Source: an uncultured Christensenellaceae bacterium (GTDB lineage Bacteria > Bacillota > Clostridia > Christensenellales > Pumilibacteraceae). From it: a stretch of 64,000 bases of DNA. The stretch is from assembly GCA_910588155.1 (NCBI GenBank), contig CAJUPB010000007.1, forward strand, positions 48,078-112,077, read 5' to 3'. Positions 49,152-56,986 of this stretch are shown here, piece by piece (within the stretch, counting starts at the first letter, position 1; each line of letters starts with the position of its first letter). The notes beneath the pieces were generated by a model, which was given only the letters and a program-made list of their open reading frames with translations, was not told the DNA's origin and did not search any database. A program made the position numbers and the translations under genes.

Positions 49152-50033
49152 TTAAGCCGCCGCCCTCGGTCTACCGTTTTTAAATGCTATGTCGCCGCTT
49201 AAGTTTTCGAGTAAAAACTTTCTTGCCGTATCGAACTCTTCGCCGATCATTCCGAGGCGGAGCAGCCATGTGCGGAAGGTGTATTTTTCGTTTGCGGTTA
49301 CCGTTTTCTTTGCGCTTGCTCCGTTCTGCGTTAAGGCTTGATGGCTGATTGCGAGGCACAGTTGTATGTAAGTTTTAATTTTGCCTGCGTGCGTCGTTCC
49401 GTTAAAGCATCTAAACTCGATGCCCTTGCCTTGCCATAGGCTGTGCAGGTTGAGTGCATGGTAGCGACTGCTGTCGTAGTGTGTGTTCCTATGCGAGTTG
49501 CCGTTGTACCATAATCTTTCGACCGCCGTTTTCGTTGTCGGCTTTGTGCGGTTCATACTCTCTACGAACCTCTGCTCGGTCTTTTTGCACCATCTGTTTG
49601 CTCGGCTTGTGCTTACCCCGACCGCCTTGAACAGCAGGTCTTCTTTGCTCGTCATAATGTTTACGAGGTTCCGTAGCGTCTTTGCCGTATGCTGTTCCGC
49701 TCCGACGTGTACGTGGATTCCGCAGCTACTGTTTGCCTTTGCACCCTTGTGTCGCAGTTGCCTTACGATTTCCTGTATGTCTTCGATGTCTTCCCATCTG
49801 CATACTGGTGTTACGATCTCGCAACTGCAGTTTGATCCGTAGTGTTCCGTGTCGATGCTGCCGTCGCTCATCGCTTTCCATTTGCGACCTTGTCTGTCGG
49901 TTGCCTCGTAGGTATCATATCCGCTACCTGCGTAGTAGGATGTCGTTCCGTAGTAGTCTGCGATTACCTTTGCCGCATCCTTTCTGCTGATGCCTGTGAG
50001 TTCGATTTCGATGCCGAATGTTTGAGTTTTCAT
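49152..50033 (-). CDS. amidoligase-family protein (ATP-dependent COOH-NH2 ligase fold)
   Basis: A 293-residue member of the amidoligase family (PF12224 type, glutamine-synthetase-like fold): FGIEIELTG at the start (metal-binding Glu residues), 'CGIHVHVGAE' (metal-binding His), 'RYHALNLHSLW' and 'IEFRCFNGTTHAGKI'. The family is predicted to form amide bonds between amino acids or peptides and proteins or wall components. It is the first gene of a pair with the GGCT gene. The start at 50033 has AAAGGAG 8 bases upstream, and element copy 4 ends 54 bases upstream. Confidence 0.85.
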   Translation of the reverse strand: MKTQTFGIEIELTGISRKDAAKVIADYYGTTSYYAGSGYDTYEATDRQGRKWKAMSDGSIDTEHYGSNCSCEIVTPVCRWEDIEDIQEIVRQLRHKGAKANSSCGIHVHVGAEQHTAKTLRNLVNIMTSKEDLLFKAVGVSTSRANRWCKKTEQRFVESMNRTKPTTKTAVERLWYNGNSHRNTHYDSSRYHALNLHSLWQGKGIEFRCFNGTTHAGKIKTYIQLCLAISHQALTQNGASAKKTVTANEKYTFRTWLLRLGMIGEEFDTARKFLLENLSGDIAFKNGRPRAAA

Positions 50034-50086
50034 TTGCGTGTTCTCCTTTGCTTTGAGGGTGTTTCCCACCCCCGTTTTGCAAGACA

Positions 50087-50121
50087 ACAATACCGTAAAA
50101 ACACACAAGAGCCCAGCGAAA
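50087..50121 (-). promoter_or_regulatory. 35-bp bipartite element, copy 4
   Basis: Minus strand TTTCGCTGGGCT ... TTACGGTATTGT with the conserved 15-base distance, 54 bases before the amidoligase start. Confidence 0.75.
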
Positions 50122-50155
50122 CGCGGTCGAAATCCGAAAGAATTTGAAAGAATTT

Positions 50156-50380
50156 TTAACTATTTTTCGGGGTTTCCAAACCTATGCCTTTATAGTTAAA
50201 ATCGCCATTTTCGATTGCCTTTTTATCGGCTTCGGCTGCGGCTTTATAGTCCGCTCTCTCCGTTTCTTTTCGCTTGCATTCCAAGCAAATGCATTCCGTG
50301 TTATACATAGACATTATCCGCCCGCCCGATAAATCTCCACCGCAGCGGTCGCAAGTCCTTTGACTGAAAAACTTATCCAT
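50156..50380 (-). CDS. small zinc-finger phage protein
   Basis: A 74-residue protein with two CxxC pairs (CDRC at about residues 10-13 and CLEC near 32-35) forming a likely zinc knuckle, then a charged helix. AAGGAG lies 7 bases before the ATG. It follows the 50389-50748 gene at a distance of 8 bases and is probably co-transcribed from element copy 5. Related small proteins occur in Clostridia phages; the role is unknown. Confidence 0.65.
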   Translation of the reverse strand: MDKFFSQRTCDRCGGDLSGGRIMSMYNTECICLECKRKETERADYKAAAEADKKAIENGDFNYKGIGLETPKNS

Positions 50381-50388
50381 TCTACTCC

Positions 50389-50748
50389 TTAATAAATCCC
50401 GTCAAGGTCTATAAGCGTTACCTTTTCTTTTATTAGCACTATTGCCTGTTCATACGAGCCTTTTTGTATCTGCGACCATAAAGCATCGAACTCTTGCTTG
50501 TCATGTAATGCACTATTAACCTTGCCGAGCAGGGCAAATATGTTTCCGCTTTCGTGTCTGCTCTCAAAGTAGACCGTAGGTTTTCCTTCATTCGCCTGTC
50601 TTGAGTGCAGATAACTGACAAGCGTCGTTACCGATTCGTTTAGGTAGTCTTGCTCGTCCTCTACCTTATATAAGGCATCAAGCAGTCGTTTTGCAGTTTC
50701 ATCGCTTATCTTGGTTAATCCTAACCTTTCAATTATGCTATCGGTCAT
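50389..50748 (-). CDS. accessory phage protein, unknown function
   Basis: A 119-residue helical, acidic protein with no recognisable motif. GGAGG lies 7 bases before the ATG, and element copy 5 ends 23 bases upstream. With the zinc-finger gene it forms a two-gene cargo cassette between the methionine-adenosyltransferase fusion and the amidoligase pair. Confidence 0.55.
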   Translation of the reverse strand: MTDSIIERLGLTKISDETAKRLLDALYKVEDEQDYLNESVTTLVSYLHSRQANEGKPTVYFESRHESGNIFALLGKVNSALHDKQEFDALWSQIQKGSYEQAIVLIKEKVTLIDLDGIY

Positions 50749-50770
50749 TACCTACCTCCATTTTCTTCAA

Positions 50771-50805
50771 ACAATACCGTAACCGTCCGCCGAAGTCCAG
50801 AGAAA
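50771..50805 (-). promoter_or_regulatory. 35-bp bipartite element, copy 5
   Basis: Minus strand TTTCTCTGGACT ... TTACGGTATTGT with the 15-base distance, 23 bases before the gene at 50389-50748. Confidence 0.75.
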
Positions 50806-50822
50806 GACGCCGTAAAAACCTA

Positions 50823-52697
50823 TTAAATTTTGACGGCTTTTTTCAGAGCTTCCGCCTTATCGGTCAACTCCCAAGCGAGGTAATCTTTACCGAAATGTCC
50901 GCCGACCGCCGTTTGTGCAAATACCGCCCTGCGGAGGTCGAGTTTCTCAATTGTGCCTGCGACCGATAGGTCGAATACCTTCTCCACCGCCTTGACGATT
51001 AAGTTCTCATTGACCGATGCCGTATAAAAAGTGTTTACGTCGATTGCCGTCGGCTTGGGTACTCCGATTGCATACGAGAGTGCGACCTCGCATTTTTCCG
51101 CCAAGCCTGCGGCAACGATATTCTTTGCAATGTATCTCGCCATGTATGCTCCGCTGCGGTCAACCTTGCTTGCGTCTTTACCGCTCAAGGCTCCGCCGCC
51201 GTTATGTGCAACTCCGCCGTAGGTATCGACCATTAGTTTGCGTCCCGTCAGTCCCGTGTCTGCTTCGAAACCGCCAAGCACAAACCTACCCGACGGATTG
51301 ATGAGTATCTCGGTTTCCGTAAGATCATAATTCGCAAGCACCTTGCCGATGACCTTTTCTCTTATTTCCTTTGTCAGCTCGTCAAGGTTCTTCGATTCGG
51401 TATGCTGTGCCGAAACTACCACCGACTTGATTTTATCGAACCTTTCGCCGTTGTATCTGATAGACACCTGACTCTTCCCGTCGGGGCGAAGTCCTATAAT
51501 CAGTCCGTCCTTTCTGCACTCTTCGAGTCTGTCGGTCAGCCTATGTGCAAGCTCGGTTGCAAGTGGCATATAGTCAAGCGTTTCATCGGTTGCGTAACCG
51601 TACACGATTCCTTGGTCGCCCGCCCCTTGTTCTTCCTTGCTTACTGCCTGCGAGATGTCTTCGCTTTGTGCGTGGACTCTTATTTCCACTTCGACGTTGG
51701 TTGTATCGTAGCCGACTTGTGCGATTACCGAACGAGCTATGTATTCATAGTCCACCTCGGCTGCGGTTGTTATCTCGCCGCTTATAAAACACTTGTTATG
51801 GGCAAGCATAACTTCGCAAGCCACTCTGCTGTCTTCGTCCTGTTCGAAGCACTCGTCGAGTATGCTGTCCGCAATAAGATCGGCAAGTTTGTCGGGGTGT
51901 CCGCTCGTTACGGACTCCGCCGTTATCGTTCTGGTTGTCATTATTTTATCCTCCAATAATCTCCATTTGAATGTTCTGCCTATCGGCACTTTTGCTTGCG
52001 ATTCCATCTCGAACCGCTTGTCGAAGTCCCGAACCGTATGCCCGTCGCCTTTGAAAGTTACGAGACTGTCTGCATCCCATTTCAAAAGCAATGCCCATAA
52101 TTCGGGATAATTTTTGCGTAACTTGCGGAGTTGATTCACGCCTTGGTTATGACAAAACCAACAACCGCCCCGCAATGCTGTCGTATAAATCGGCGATAAT
52201 AAGCCGTTAGCCTTGCACCATTCCCGGCACATACTCTCCGTCCAATCGTATTCCACAAGCGGACTGCGTTTCGTTTCGGAGAGCGTATGAAACCTTGACG
52301 GTTCGTCTGCCGCAATGCCGATATAAACGACTGCACCCTTTTGGACTTTGTCAAGCACGTCGACTTTCAGCCGAGAGTTGCACCAATTCCCTTTCTGCAA
52401 CGGGAAGCCGTATATCTTACCTGCATTCTTGCTTTTCTTACCGTTGCATTTGTAGTAAAAATAATCTTCATACGACTTGGGTGCAGTAATATGCTCCACG
52501 ACTATGCCGAACTTTTCCAAGATAATGGCGTCCGCTTTTGCCTTAAATTCCACCATCGGCGGAAGGTCGGCGGGGACGTCTTTCGTCGCCATAATGTCCA
52601 CCGTTACGATGCGGTCTAACGGCAAGCCGTTTTGCTTTATCACTTCGAGCATAGCAAGGCTGTCTTTTCCGTAACTGATGCTTGCAATATGCTCCAT
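50823..52697 (-). CDS. PAPS-reductase-like / S-adenosylmethionine synthetase fusion
   Basis: A 624-residue reading frame of two whole proteins. Residues 1-250 belong to the phosphoadenosine-phosphosulfate reductase-like family (SYGKDSLAML P-loop, 'GCWFCHNQG' Cys pair). Residues 253-624 are a 372-residue S-adenosylmethionine synthetase: GHPDK, a 'SGEITT' element, GALSGKDASKVDRSGAY and YGYATDET, with all main active-site motifs. The junction (LLEDKIMTT) contains a perfect ribosome site (TTGGAGGATAAAATAATG), so the synthetase can also be made alone from ATG 51941. The fusion may be recent or an artefact of one extra A. SAM made here could feed the phage methyltransferases. Confidence 0.85.
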   Translation of the reverse strand: MEHIASISYGKDSLAMLEVIKQNGLPLDRIVTVDIMATKDVPADLPPMVEFKAKADAIILEKFGIVVEHITAPKSYEDYFYYKCNGKKSKNAGKIYGFPLQKGNWCNSRLKVDVLDKVQKGAVVYIGIAADEPSRFHTLSETKRSPLVEYDWTESMCREWCKANGLLSPIYTTALRGGCWFCHNQGVNQLRKLRKNYPELWALLLKWDADSLVTFKGDGHTVRDFDKRFEMESQAKVPIGRTFKWRLLEDKIMTTRTITAESVTSGHPDKLADLIADSILDECFEQDEDSRVACEVMLAHNKCFISGEITTAAEVDYEYIARSVIAQVGYDTTNVEVEIRVHAQSEDISQAVSKEEQGAGDQGIVYGYATDETLDYMPLATELAHRLTDRLEECRKDGLIIGLRPDGKSQVSIRYNGERFDKIKSVVVSAQHTESKNLDELTKEIREKVIGKVLANYDLTETEILINPSGRFVLGGFEADTGLTGRKLMVDTYGGVAHNGGGALSGKDASKVDRSGAYMARYIAKNIVAAGLAEKCEVALSYAIGVPKPTAIDVNTFYTASVNENLIVKAVEKVFDLSVAGTIEKLDLRRAVFAQTAVGGHFGKDYLAWELTDKAEALKKAVKI

Positions 52698-52709
52698 CTC
52701 CGCCTCCGT

Positions 52710-54566
52710 TTAACAAAAAAATAAAGCCTTGAAAATAAACTCCAAGACTTGCACTACTATGCCGTTGCCCGCTTGTCGGTACTGCTGCGTACCGCTGATT
52801 TTCGCCGCTTGTATTTTGTCGATCTGTTCGTCGTGCCAACCCATAAGACGCAGACATTCTCTCGGCGTGAGCTTGCGGATTCGGATGTTCTCCGTGATGA
52901 CCGCATTCCCGTCGCCGCACGTGAGAGTTTGTGCGATACCCTTGCCTACACGACCGCGTTTGGTTTTACTGCCGGGATAGGTTATGTTGACAAAATCGCC
53001 CTTTTCCGCTTCTTCGTAGCCTTGCTTTGTCGCTACCTTGACTTGTATGGGTTCTTCCATCATAAGCACAGCAGAACTGCCCGACGCACTGGAACATTGT
53101 CCCGTAAGCGTCGGCGCTATATCATCGACTTCCATTTTGTTGTAGGCAACAAACATTTCGGGTATGTAGCCTTTCTCTTCGATGAATTCCTTGTATCTTC
53201 GGGCAACGTATTCTTTCGAGCCTTTGCCTTGCTCCAACACGAGATTATCTTTCTGTACCGAGGTCAATGCATTGCAAAGTCCTTTGCCGTTGACTTCGAG
53301 CCTTTGCTCCAAAGGTGCGCCCGCCGTGCGATCAGACGGATTGTCTGGGTTGCGTCCACGCATCGCCACGATGACGGGATTATCCGACTTGTCTTCGACT
53401 ATCGGTAGTATCGCAGTTTTGAAACCTTCGGGGCGAGTAGTGATTGTCGGACACACTCCGCTGCGGTTGACCTTCTTATTGAATGCGTCCACGGTGTCGC
53501 CGACTCCGCATTCGTTTTCCATTACCGTTTCCACAGCTTGCTTGAAAAACCGCTCGTCATCGGTCTTCTTTGTGTCGATAATAACTGGCGTTTGTCCGCC
53601 GCCCTTGCCCATCGCTTCGGTGAGTGCCGGGCTGATACCGTCCGTTCTTGGCGTTTGATGTGCTTGTAGTCCGCCGAGTACAAAGTTCTCCGCTATTTTG
53701 AGTTCGGTGTTTCCGCCTTGCTGACAATGCACGGTCGGAGATATTCCGCTCGGCTCATAAACTCTGCGACTGATGTCGTGCATCTTATCCCACTTTTCGC
53801 CGACCACTTCTCCGACTTGAACGCATTGCGGACCTTTCCAATCTCTCGCCATCAGCGTGTTAGCCACTCCGTCCCCGGACTTGATGCTGTCACGTCGTGA
53901 GTTAAAGGTTGAATTGATAATACTGCGGATCGTGCTTTCTTTCAGATAGTATTTTTCATCTACTACTTCGTCAATCATATCCCGTAAGCGTAGTTTGAGT
54001 TCTTGCTTTTCGGGAAACACAAAAGGCGTGTGATCGCCACGGATTGAAACGCAGAATACCCGCTCACGGTTCTGCGGTATTCCGTAGTCCTTTGCGTTGA
54101 GTATCTGCCAATAATTCGTGTACCCAAGCGAAGACAAAAAAGAAAGCCAACGGTCAAAGTCGGCTTTGAATTTCTTGCTCACAAGGTTCTTTACGTTTTC
54201 AAGCAATAGGTATTTCGGCAATGTTCCGTCTTCGGCTGCCTGTATCAATAGTCTTTCAACCTCGAACAGCAAACCGCTCCGAGTCCCTTCCTTTATACCC
54301 GCACCTTTGCCTGCGACCGATATGTCTTGGCACGGAAAAGAGTATGTCCAAAAGTCGGCATCCGGGAGAGCTTCGATTGCACGGATATCTCCGAGATTGT
54401 TGACCTTGCCGTGTATCGCCTCGTAGCTTTGAATTGCGTATTTGTCGATTTCGGATATCGCAACAACTTTGTGCGGTACTCCGATATTCTTTAAGGCTTG
54501 CGTTTGACTGCCGATGCCTGCGAACAGTTCAATGAGTCGCAACGGGTTTTGTTCCGTGTATTCCAT
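52710..54566 (-). CDS. DNA cytosine-5 methyltransferase
   Basis: A 618-residue C5 methyltransferase. Motif I is LIELFAGIGS, motif IV is SFPCQDIS with the catalytic Cys, motif VI is LLENVKNL, and motif X (RQAGNGI) is near the end. The region between motifs VIII and IX is about 300 residues, much longer than usual, so the target recognition part is large or holds extra repeats. No partner endonuclease is present, so it probably protects phage DNA. It overlaps the TerS gene by 1 base. Confidence 0.9.
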   Translation of the reverse strand: MEYTEQNPLRLIELFAGIGSQTQALKNIGVPHKVVAISEIDKYAIQSYEAIHGKVNNLGDIRAIEALPDADFWTYSFPCQDISVAGKGAGIKEGTRSGLLFEVERLLIQAAEDGTLPKYLLLENVKNLVSKKFKADFDRWLSFLSSLGYTNYWQILNAKDYGIPQNRERVFCVSIRGDHTPFVFPEKQELKLRLRDMIDEVVDEKYYLKESTIRSIINSTFNSRRDSIKSGDGVANTLMARDWKGPQCVQVGEVVGEKWDKMHDISRRVYEPSGISPTVHCQQGGNTELKIAENFVLGGLQAHQTPRTDGISPALTEAMGKGGGQTPVIIDTKKTDDERFFKQAVETVMENECGVGDTVDAFNKKVNRSGVCPTITTRPEGFKTAILPIVEDKSDNPVIVAMRGRNPDNPSDRTAGAPLEQRLEVNGKGLCNALTSVQKDNLVLEQGKGSKEYVARRYKEFIEEKGYIPEMFVAYNKMEVDDIAPTLTGQCSSASGSSAVLMMEEPIQVKVATKQGYEEAEKGDFVNITYPGSKTKRGRVGKGIAQTLTCGDGNAVITENIRIRKLTPRECLRLMGWHDEQIDKIQAAKISGTQQYRQAGNGIVVQVLEFIFKALFFC

Positions 54567-55063
54567 TAACCGCCACCTCCCAATAATTTCTCCATGATGT
54601 CGTCATTCGGGTTTTTCTCATCCCACTTTGTGAGTTTACTTTCCCTTACAACGAGATAAATCTTGCCCCACACCTCGTTCGTTTGTTTTAGGTATTGCTG
54701 TGCCATAGCCACGAACGGCGACGGCATTGCTTTGCCGTTGGTTGGATCTTTCACGAGCAAGCCGTGCTTTGTGTTCATCTCTTCGCACTCCAACCATCGA
54801 GCCTTGCAGAATGCATACTCTTCAAGGTTGTAAGGCAGTATTCCCGTAGTGCAACCGACTGCTTTCAGCCACGCATACACCGTGCGGTAGATTTCCTTTG
54901 CCCTTGCCGATAAATAAGACGGCGGTTCGCTCGGCAGTTCTACACCCTCCGCCGCAAAGTTCACGACTTCGACGGGACGCCTGCCGGGATTGCCTTCCAA
55001 TATCTTTTGGGCGGCGGCTTTTTTCGGTCTGCCTGCTCCGACTCTTCGTCCTCCGCTTGCCAT
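54566..55063 (-). CDS. phage terminase small subunit, P27 family
   Basis: A 165-residue P27-family TerS. The Gly/Arg-rich N-terminal part contains GRRVGAGRPKK, followed by a P-P-S-Y-L segment, 'AKEIYRTVYAWLK' and a C-terminal helix. It binds packaging sites and recruits TerL. The ATG at 55063 has GGGGGA 5 bases upstream. It is next to HNH and a non-coding stretch that may contain the packaging site. Confidence 0.88.
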   Translation of the reverse strand: MASGGRRVGAGRPKKAAAQKILEGNPGRRPVEVVNFAAEGVELPSEPPSYLSARAKEIYRTVYAWLKAVGCTTGILPYNLEEYAFCKARWLECEEMNTKHGLLVKDPTNGKAMPSPFVAMAQQYLKQTNEVWGKIYLVVRESKLTKWDEKNPNDDIMEKLLGGGG

Positions 55064-55329
55064 ATTTCCCCCTTTGATTTTTTGATTGTTTGATTTATTT
55101 TGATTTTCAAGGCAAATAAAAAAGGGGCGGTTGCCCGTCCCCAATACTTCGTATTGCCTTTTTCAATTTTGATTTTTTCGTTTGATTTTTGATTTTGCGA
55201 AAATTCGCGTTTGACTGCGGCCCCGCTGTTAGGGGTTGAATTCGTAGAGATTGACCTCCCCCTACCCCTTACGAAACGATAAAGGTCAGACCGCTTTGCT
55301 CGGTCTGACCTTGCCGTTCCCTCGTTTCC
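55064..55329. other. non-coding stretch, candidate packaging (cos/pac) site
   Basis: No gene. It lies between HNH/TerS genes, where cos sites of P27-type phages are expected. It contains an inverted repeat GCGG-CC-CCGC (about 55217-55226) and a perfect 11-bp hairpin AAGGTCAGACC / GGTCTGACCTT (55282-55312), which also serves as a terminator for the gene at 55330-55596. No cohesive end can be proved from one copy. Confidence 0.4.
55282..55312 (-). terminator. terminator after the zinc-knuckle gene
   Basis: Perfect 11-bp stem AAGGTCAGACC / GGTCTGACCTT with a 9-base loop, 18 bases after the stop of the 55330 gene; moderate T content follows on the minus strand. Confidence 0.6.
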
Positions 55330-55596
55330 TTAATCCGCCCCGCAGTCATGGCAAAACCTTTTGCCTGTCAGCGGATTAAAATCGATTTCATGTAGCGGAC
55401 GAATGTTTCCGCATTTATCGCAGTAATCGCATCTCTGGTCATCATAGATAATCCATACCACTTTCGGTTCGTTCTCCCCGTCGCTGGCGGTTAAGATATA
55501 AATGTCTTTTCCGTCTTTAGTTCCTTTGTGGACTTCGCCGTCTTTCGAGGTGATATCCACTACTCCGATTTTGCTTGCAAGTTCTTTTACTGTCAT
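55330..55596 (-). CDS. small zinc-ribbon accessory protein
   Basis: An 88-residue protein: a beta-rich N-terminal half and a C-terminal zinc-ribbon with CDYCDKCG and CHDC pairs. GGAGGG lies 6 bases before the ATG. Element copy 6 ends 53 bases upstream and a hairpin terminator follows, so this is a compact cargo cassette between HNH and TerS. Function unknown. Confidence 0.6.
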   Translation of the reverse strand: MTVKELASKIGVVDITSKDGEVHKGTKDGKDIYILTASDGENEPKVVWIIYDDQRCDYCDKCGNIRPLHEIDFNPLTGKRFCHDCGAD

Positions 55597-55648
55597 AATT
55601 AACCCTCCAGATTTTTTTGGGGTACTTGCTTGCCCCTTGTTATGGTCA

Positions 55649-55683
55649 ACTATACCGTAATCGCTTGTAAGAGCCCAGCGAAA
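55649..55683 (-). promoter_or_regulatory. 35-bp bipartite element, copy 6
   Basis: Minus strand TTTCGCTGGGCT ... TTACGGTATAGT (one change in the second box) with the 15-base distance, 53 bases before the gene at 55330-55596. Confidence 0.7.
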
Positions 55684-55706
55684 TTGCGTAGAAAAAACTC
55701 ACTTTT

Positions 55707-56078
55707 TCAATAATTTTTTTTGCCGAATCTGCTGCCTTCTTCAACCGACTTTCGGCTGTGGCAACTCCAACAGAGGCTTTGCAAATTACTCGGTGCGAAC
55801 TTATCTCCGCCTTGCTTGATAGGCACTATATGGTCAACCATAGTTGCCTTTGTTCGTTTCCCTTCTTTCAGGCATTCCTCGCAAAACGGATGAGCTTCCA
55901 ACTGTTTCTTTCTCGCATATCTCCATTCGGGTGTCTTATAAAAATTCTTTGTAAAGTCATCCCTACCGTAGAGATTGTATTGCTTATCCGTCAACCGCTT
56001 ATGCTCTTCACAGTATTGCCCGTCCACAAGCCGTGGACAGCCGGGATAACTGCACGGACGTTTCGGTTTATTCGGCAT
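55707..56078 (-). CDS. phage HNH endonuclease
   Basis: A 123-residue HNH nuclease of the terminase-associated type. A zinc site has CSYPGC...C..H at the N-terminus and CEEC / CWSCH around the HNH core, which reads 'MVDHIVPIKQGGDKFAPSNLQSLCWSCHSRK'. Such enzymes help TerL cut at cos in several phages. It precedes the packaging genes, as expected. Confidence 0.88.
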   Translation of the reverse strand: MPNKPKRPCSYPGCPRLVDGQYCEEHKRLTDKQYNLYGRDDFTKNFYKTPEWRYARKKQLEAHPFCEECLKEGKRTKATMVDHIVPIKQGGDKFAPSNLQSLCWSCHSRKSVEEGSRFGKKNY

Positions 56079-56254
56079 TTGTTTATTCCTCCGTTTTTAA
56101 TCGGGTAACGCAAGAAAGGCAACCGCCGTTCCTACCGCTTTTATTCGCTTGGGATGCTTCCCCGTGAACCGTGCCTTTCTTGCTCTCCCCAAGATTATCA
56201 TATCACGGGTTTCGTTCTCTTTCGTATGAATTTCGTTCTCTGCCGTTCTCTTTT

Positions 56255-56539
56255 TCAATCGCTCATAATACTTGCAATCGCTTTTTCGACAACTTTCACT
56301 CTTTTATACATTCCCGTCTTGCTGTAGCCGAACCGTCTGGCGACTTCCGCATACGACTTGTTTTCGAAAAATAACAGGCGGATTATGTGGTAGTCGTTTT
56401 CGGGCAAGACGCTAATGCTTTTTTCGAGCCGTTCGACGTCTTGGCATATACTGTCGGTAGCCAACCCACTTTCCACCTTTCCTTTGTAGATGCGAAACTC
56501 TTTCAAGTATTTGGCTATCTGTTCCGTCGTATATTGCAT
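56255..56539 (-). CDS. sigma-like / ArpU-type phage transcription regulator
   Basis: A 94-residue protein with a long helix, then a sigma-70 region 4-like helix-turn-helix (YAEVARRFGYSKTGMYKRVK near residues 60-80). Proteins of this form (ArpU/late regulator type) control late genes in Bacillota phages. It is the best candidate for the factor that recognises the repeated 35-bp element. Its start (AAGGAGGTGGTAAATG) lies inside the upstream reading frame. Confidence 0.72.
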   Translation of the reverse strand: MQYTTEQIAKYLKEFRIYKGKVESGLATDSICQDVERLEKSISVLPENDYHIIRLLFFENKSYAEVARRFGYSKTGMYKRVKVVEKAIASIMSD

Positions 56540-56984
56540 TTACCACCTCCTTCGGCAGTCCCACCAAAGAAAAAACCGCCATCTGTCCTATCTCGCCCCG
56601 TCTTCGGGCTTCCCTTAATTCAATTACCCAATCGCTTTTATCGTCGGGGTTTACTTTCGTTTTTAACCAATTACGGATTTGACCGTCTTGTTCGAGTTCC
56701 TCCGTCCATTCCTCCGCCGGGCAGACTCCCGACAGCTCCCACATCTGCATACAACCGAACCTTTCGCCCTTGTAAAAGAACAGCATCAGCATCCGTTCGG
56801 TCGCCTCGTCATAATACTTGACACGGAAATAGTAACCGTAAAACCGAACCGTTTTATTGTTTATGTACTCTTCGGTTTCCCGTTTGATATCTGCTGTCGG
56901 TAGCGGACGGCTGAATTCGCTCTCGTAGTCGAACCGAGCCTCCGCCGTTATCAAAACCTTGTTGATTACCGTTTCCATTGCCAC
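56412..56984 (-). CDS. hypothetical phage protein with run-on end
   Basis: A 190-codon frame. Residues 1-145 look like one mixed alpha/beta protein and the ribosome site of the next gene lies at the natural end (GLPKEV). The last 43 codons run into the sigma-like gene out of frame and give an Arg/Lys-rich tail. In the +1 frame a TAA sits right at that point (GTGGTAAATG), so one extra base would explain it. Function unknown. Confidence 0.55.
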   Translation of the reverse strand: MAMETVINKVLITAEARFDYESEFSRPLPTADIKRETEEYINNKTVRFYGYYFRVKYYDEATERMLMLFFYKGERFGCMQMWELSGVCPAEEWTEELEQDGQIRNWLKTKVNPDDKSDWVIELREARRRGEIGQMAVFSLVGLPKEVVNAIYDGTDSQILERVSHLQRKGGKWVGYRQYMPRRRTARKKH

Positions 56985-56986
56985 CT

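Noticed and set aside
56108..56254. Small gene between HNH and the sigma-like gene
   Set aside because: The 147-base gap shows no ribosome site followed by a convincing frame on the minus strand.
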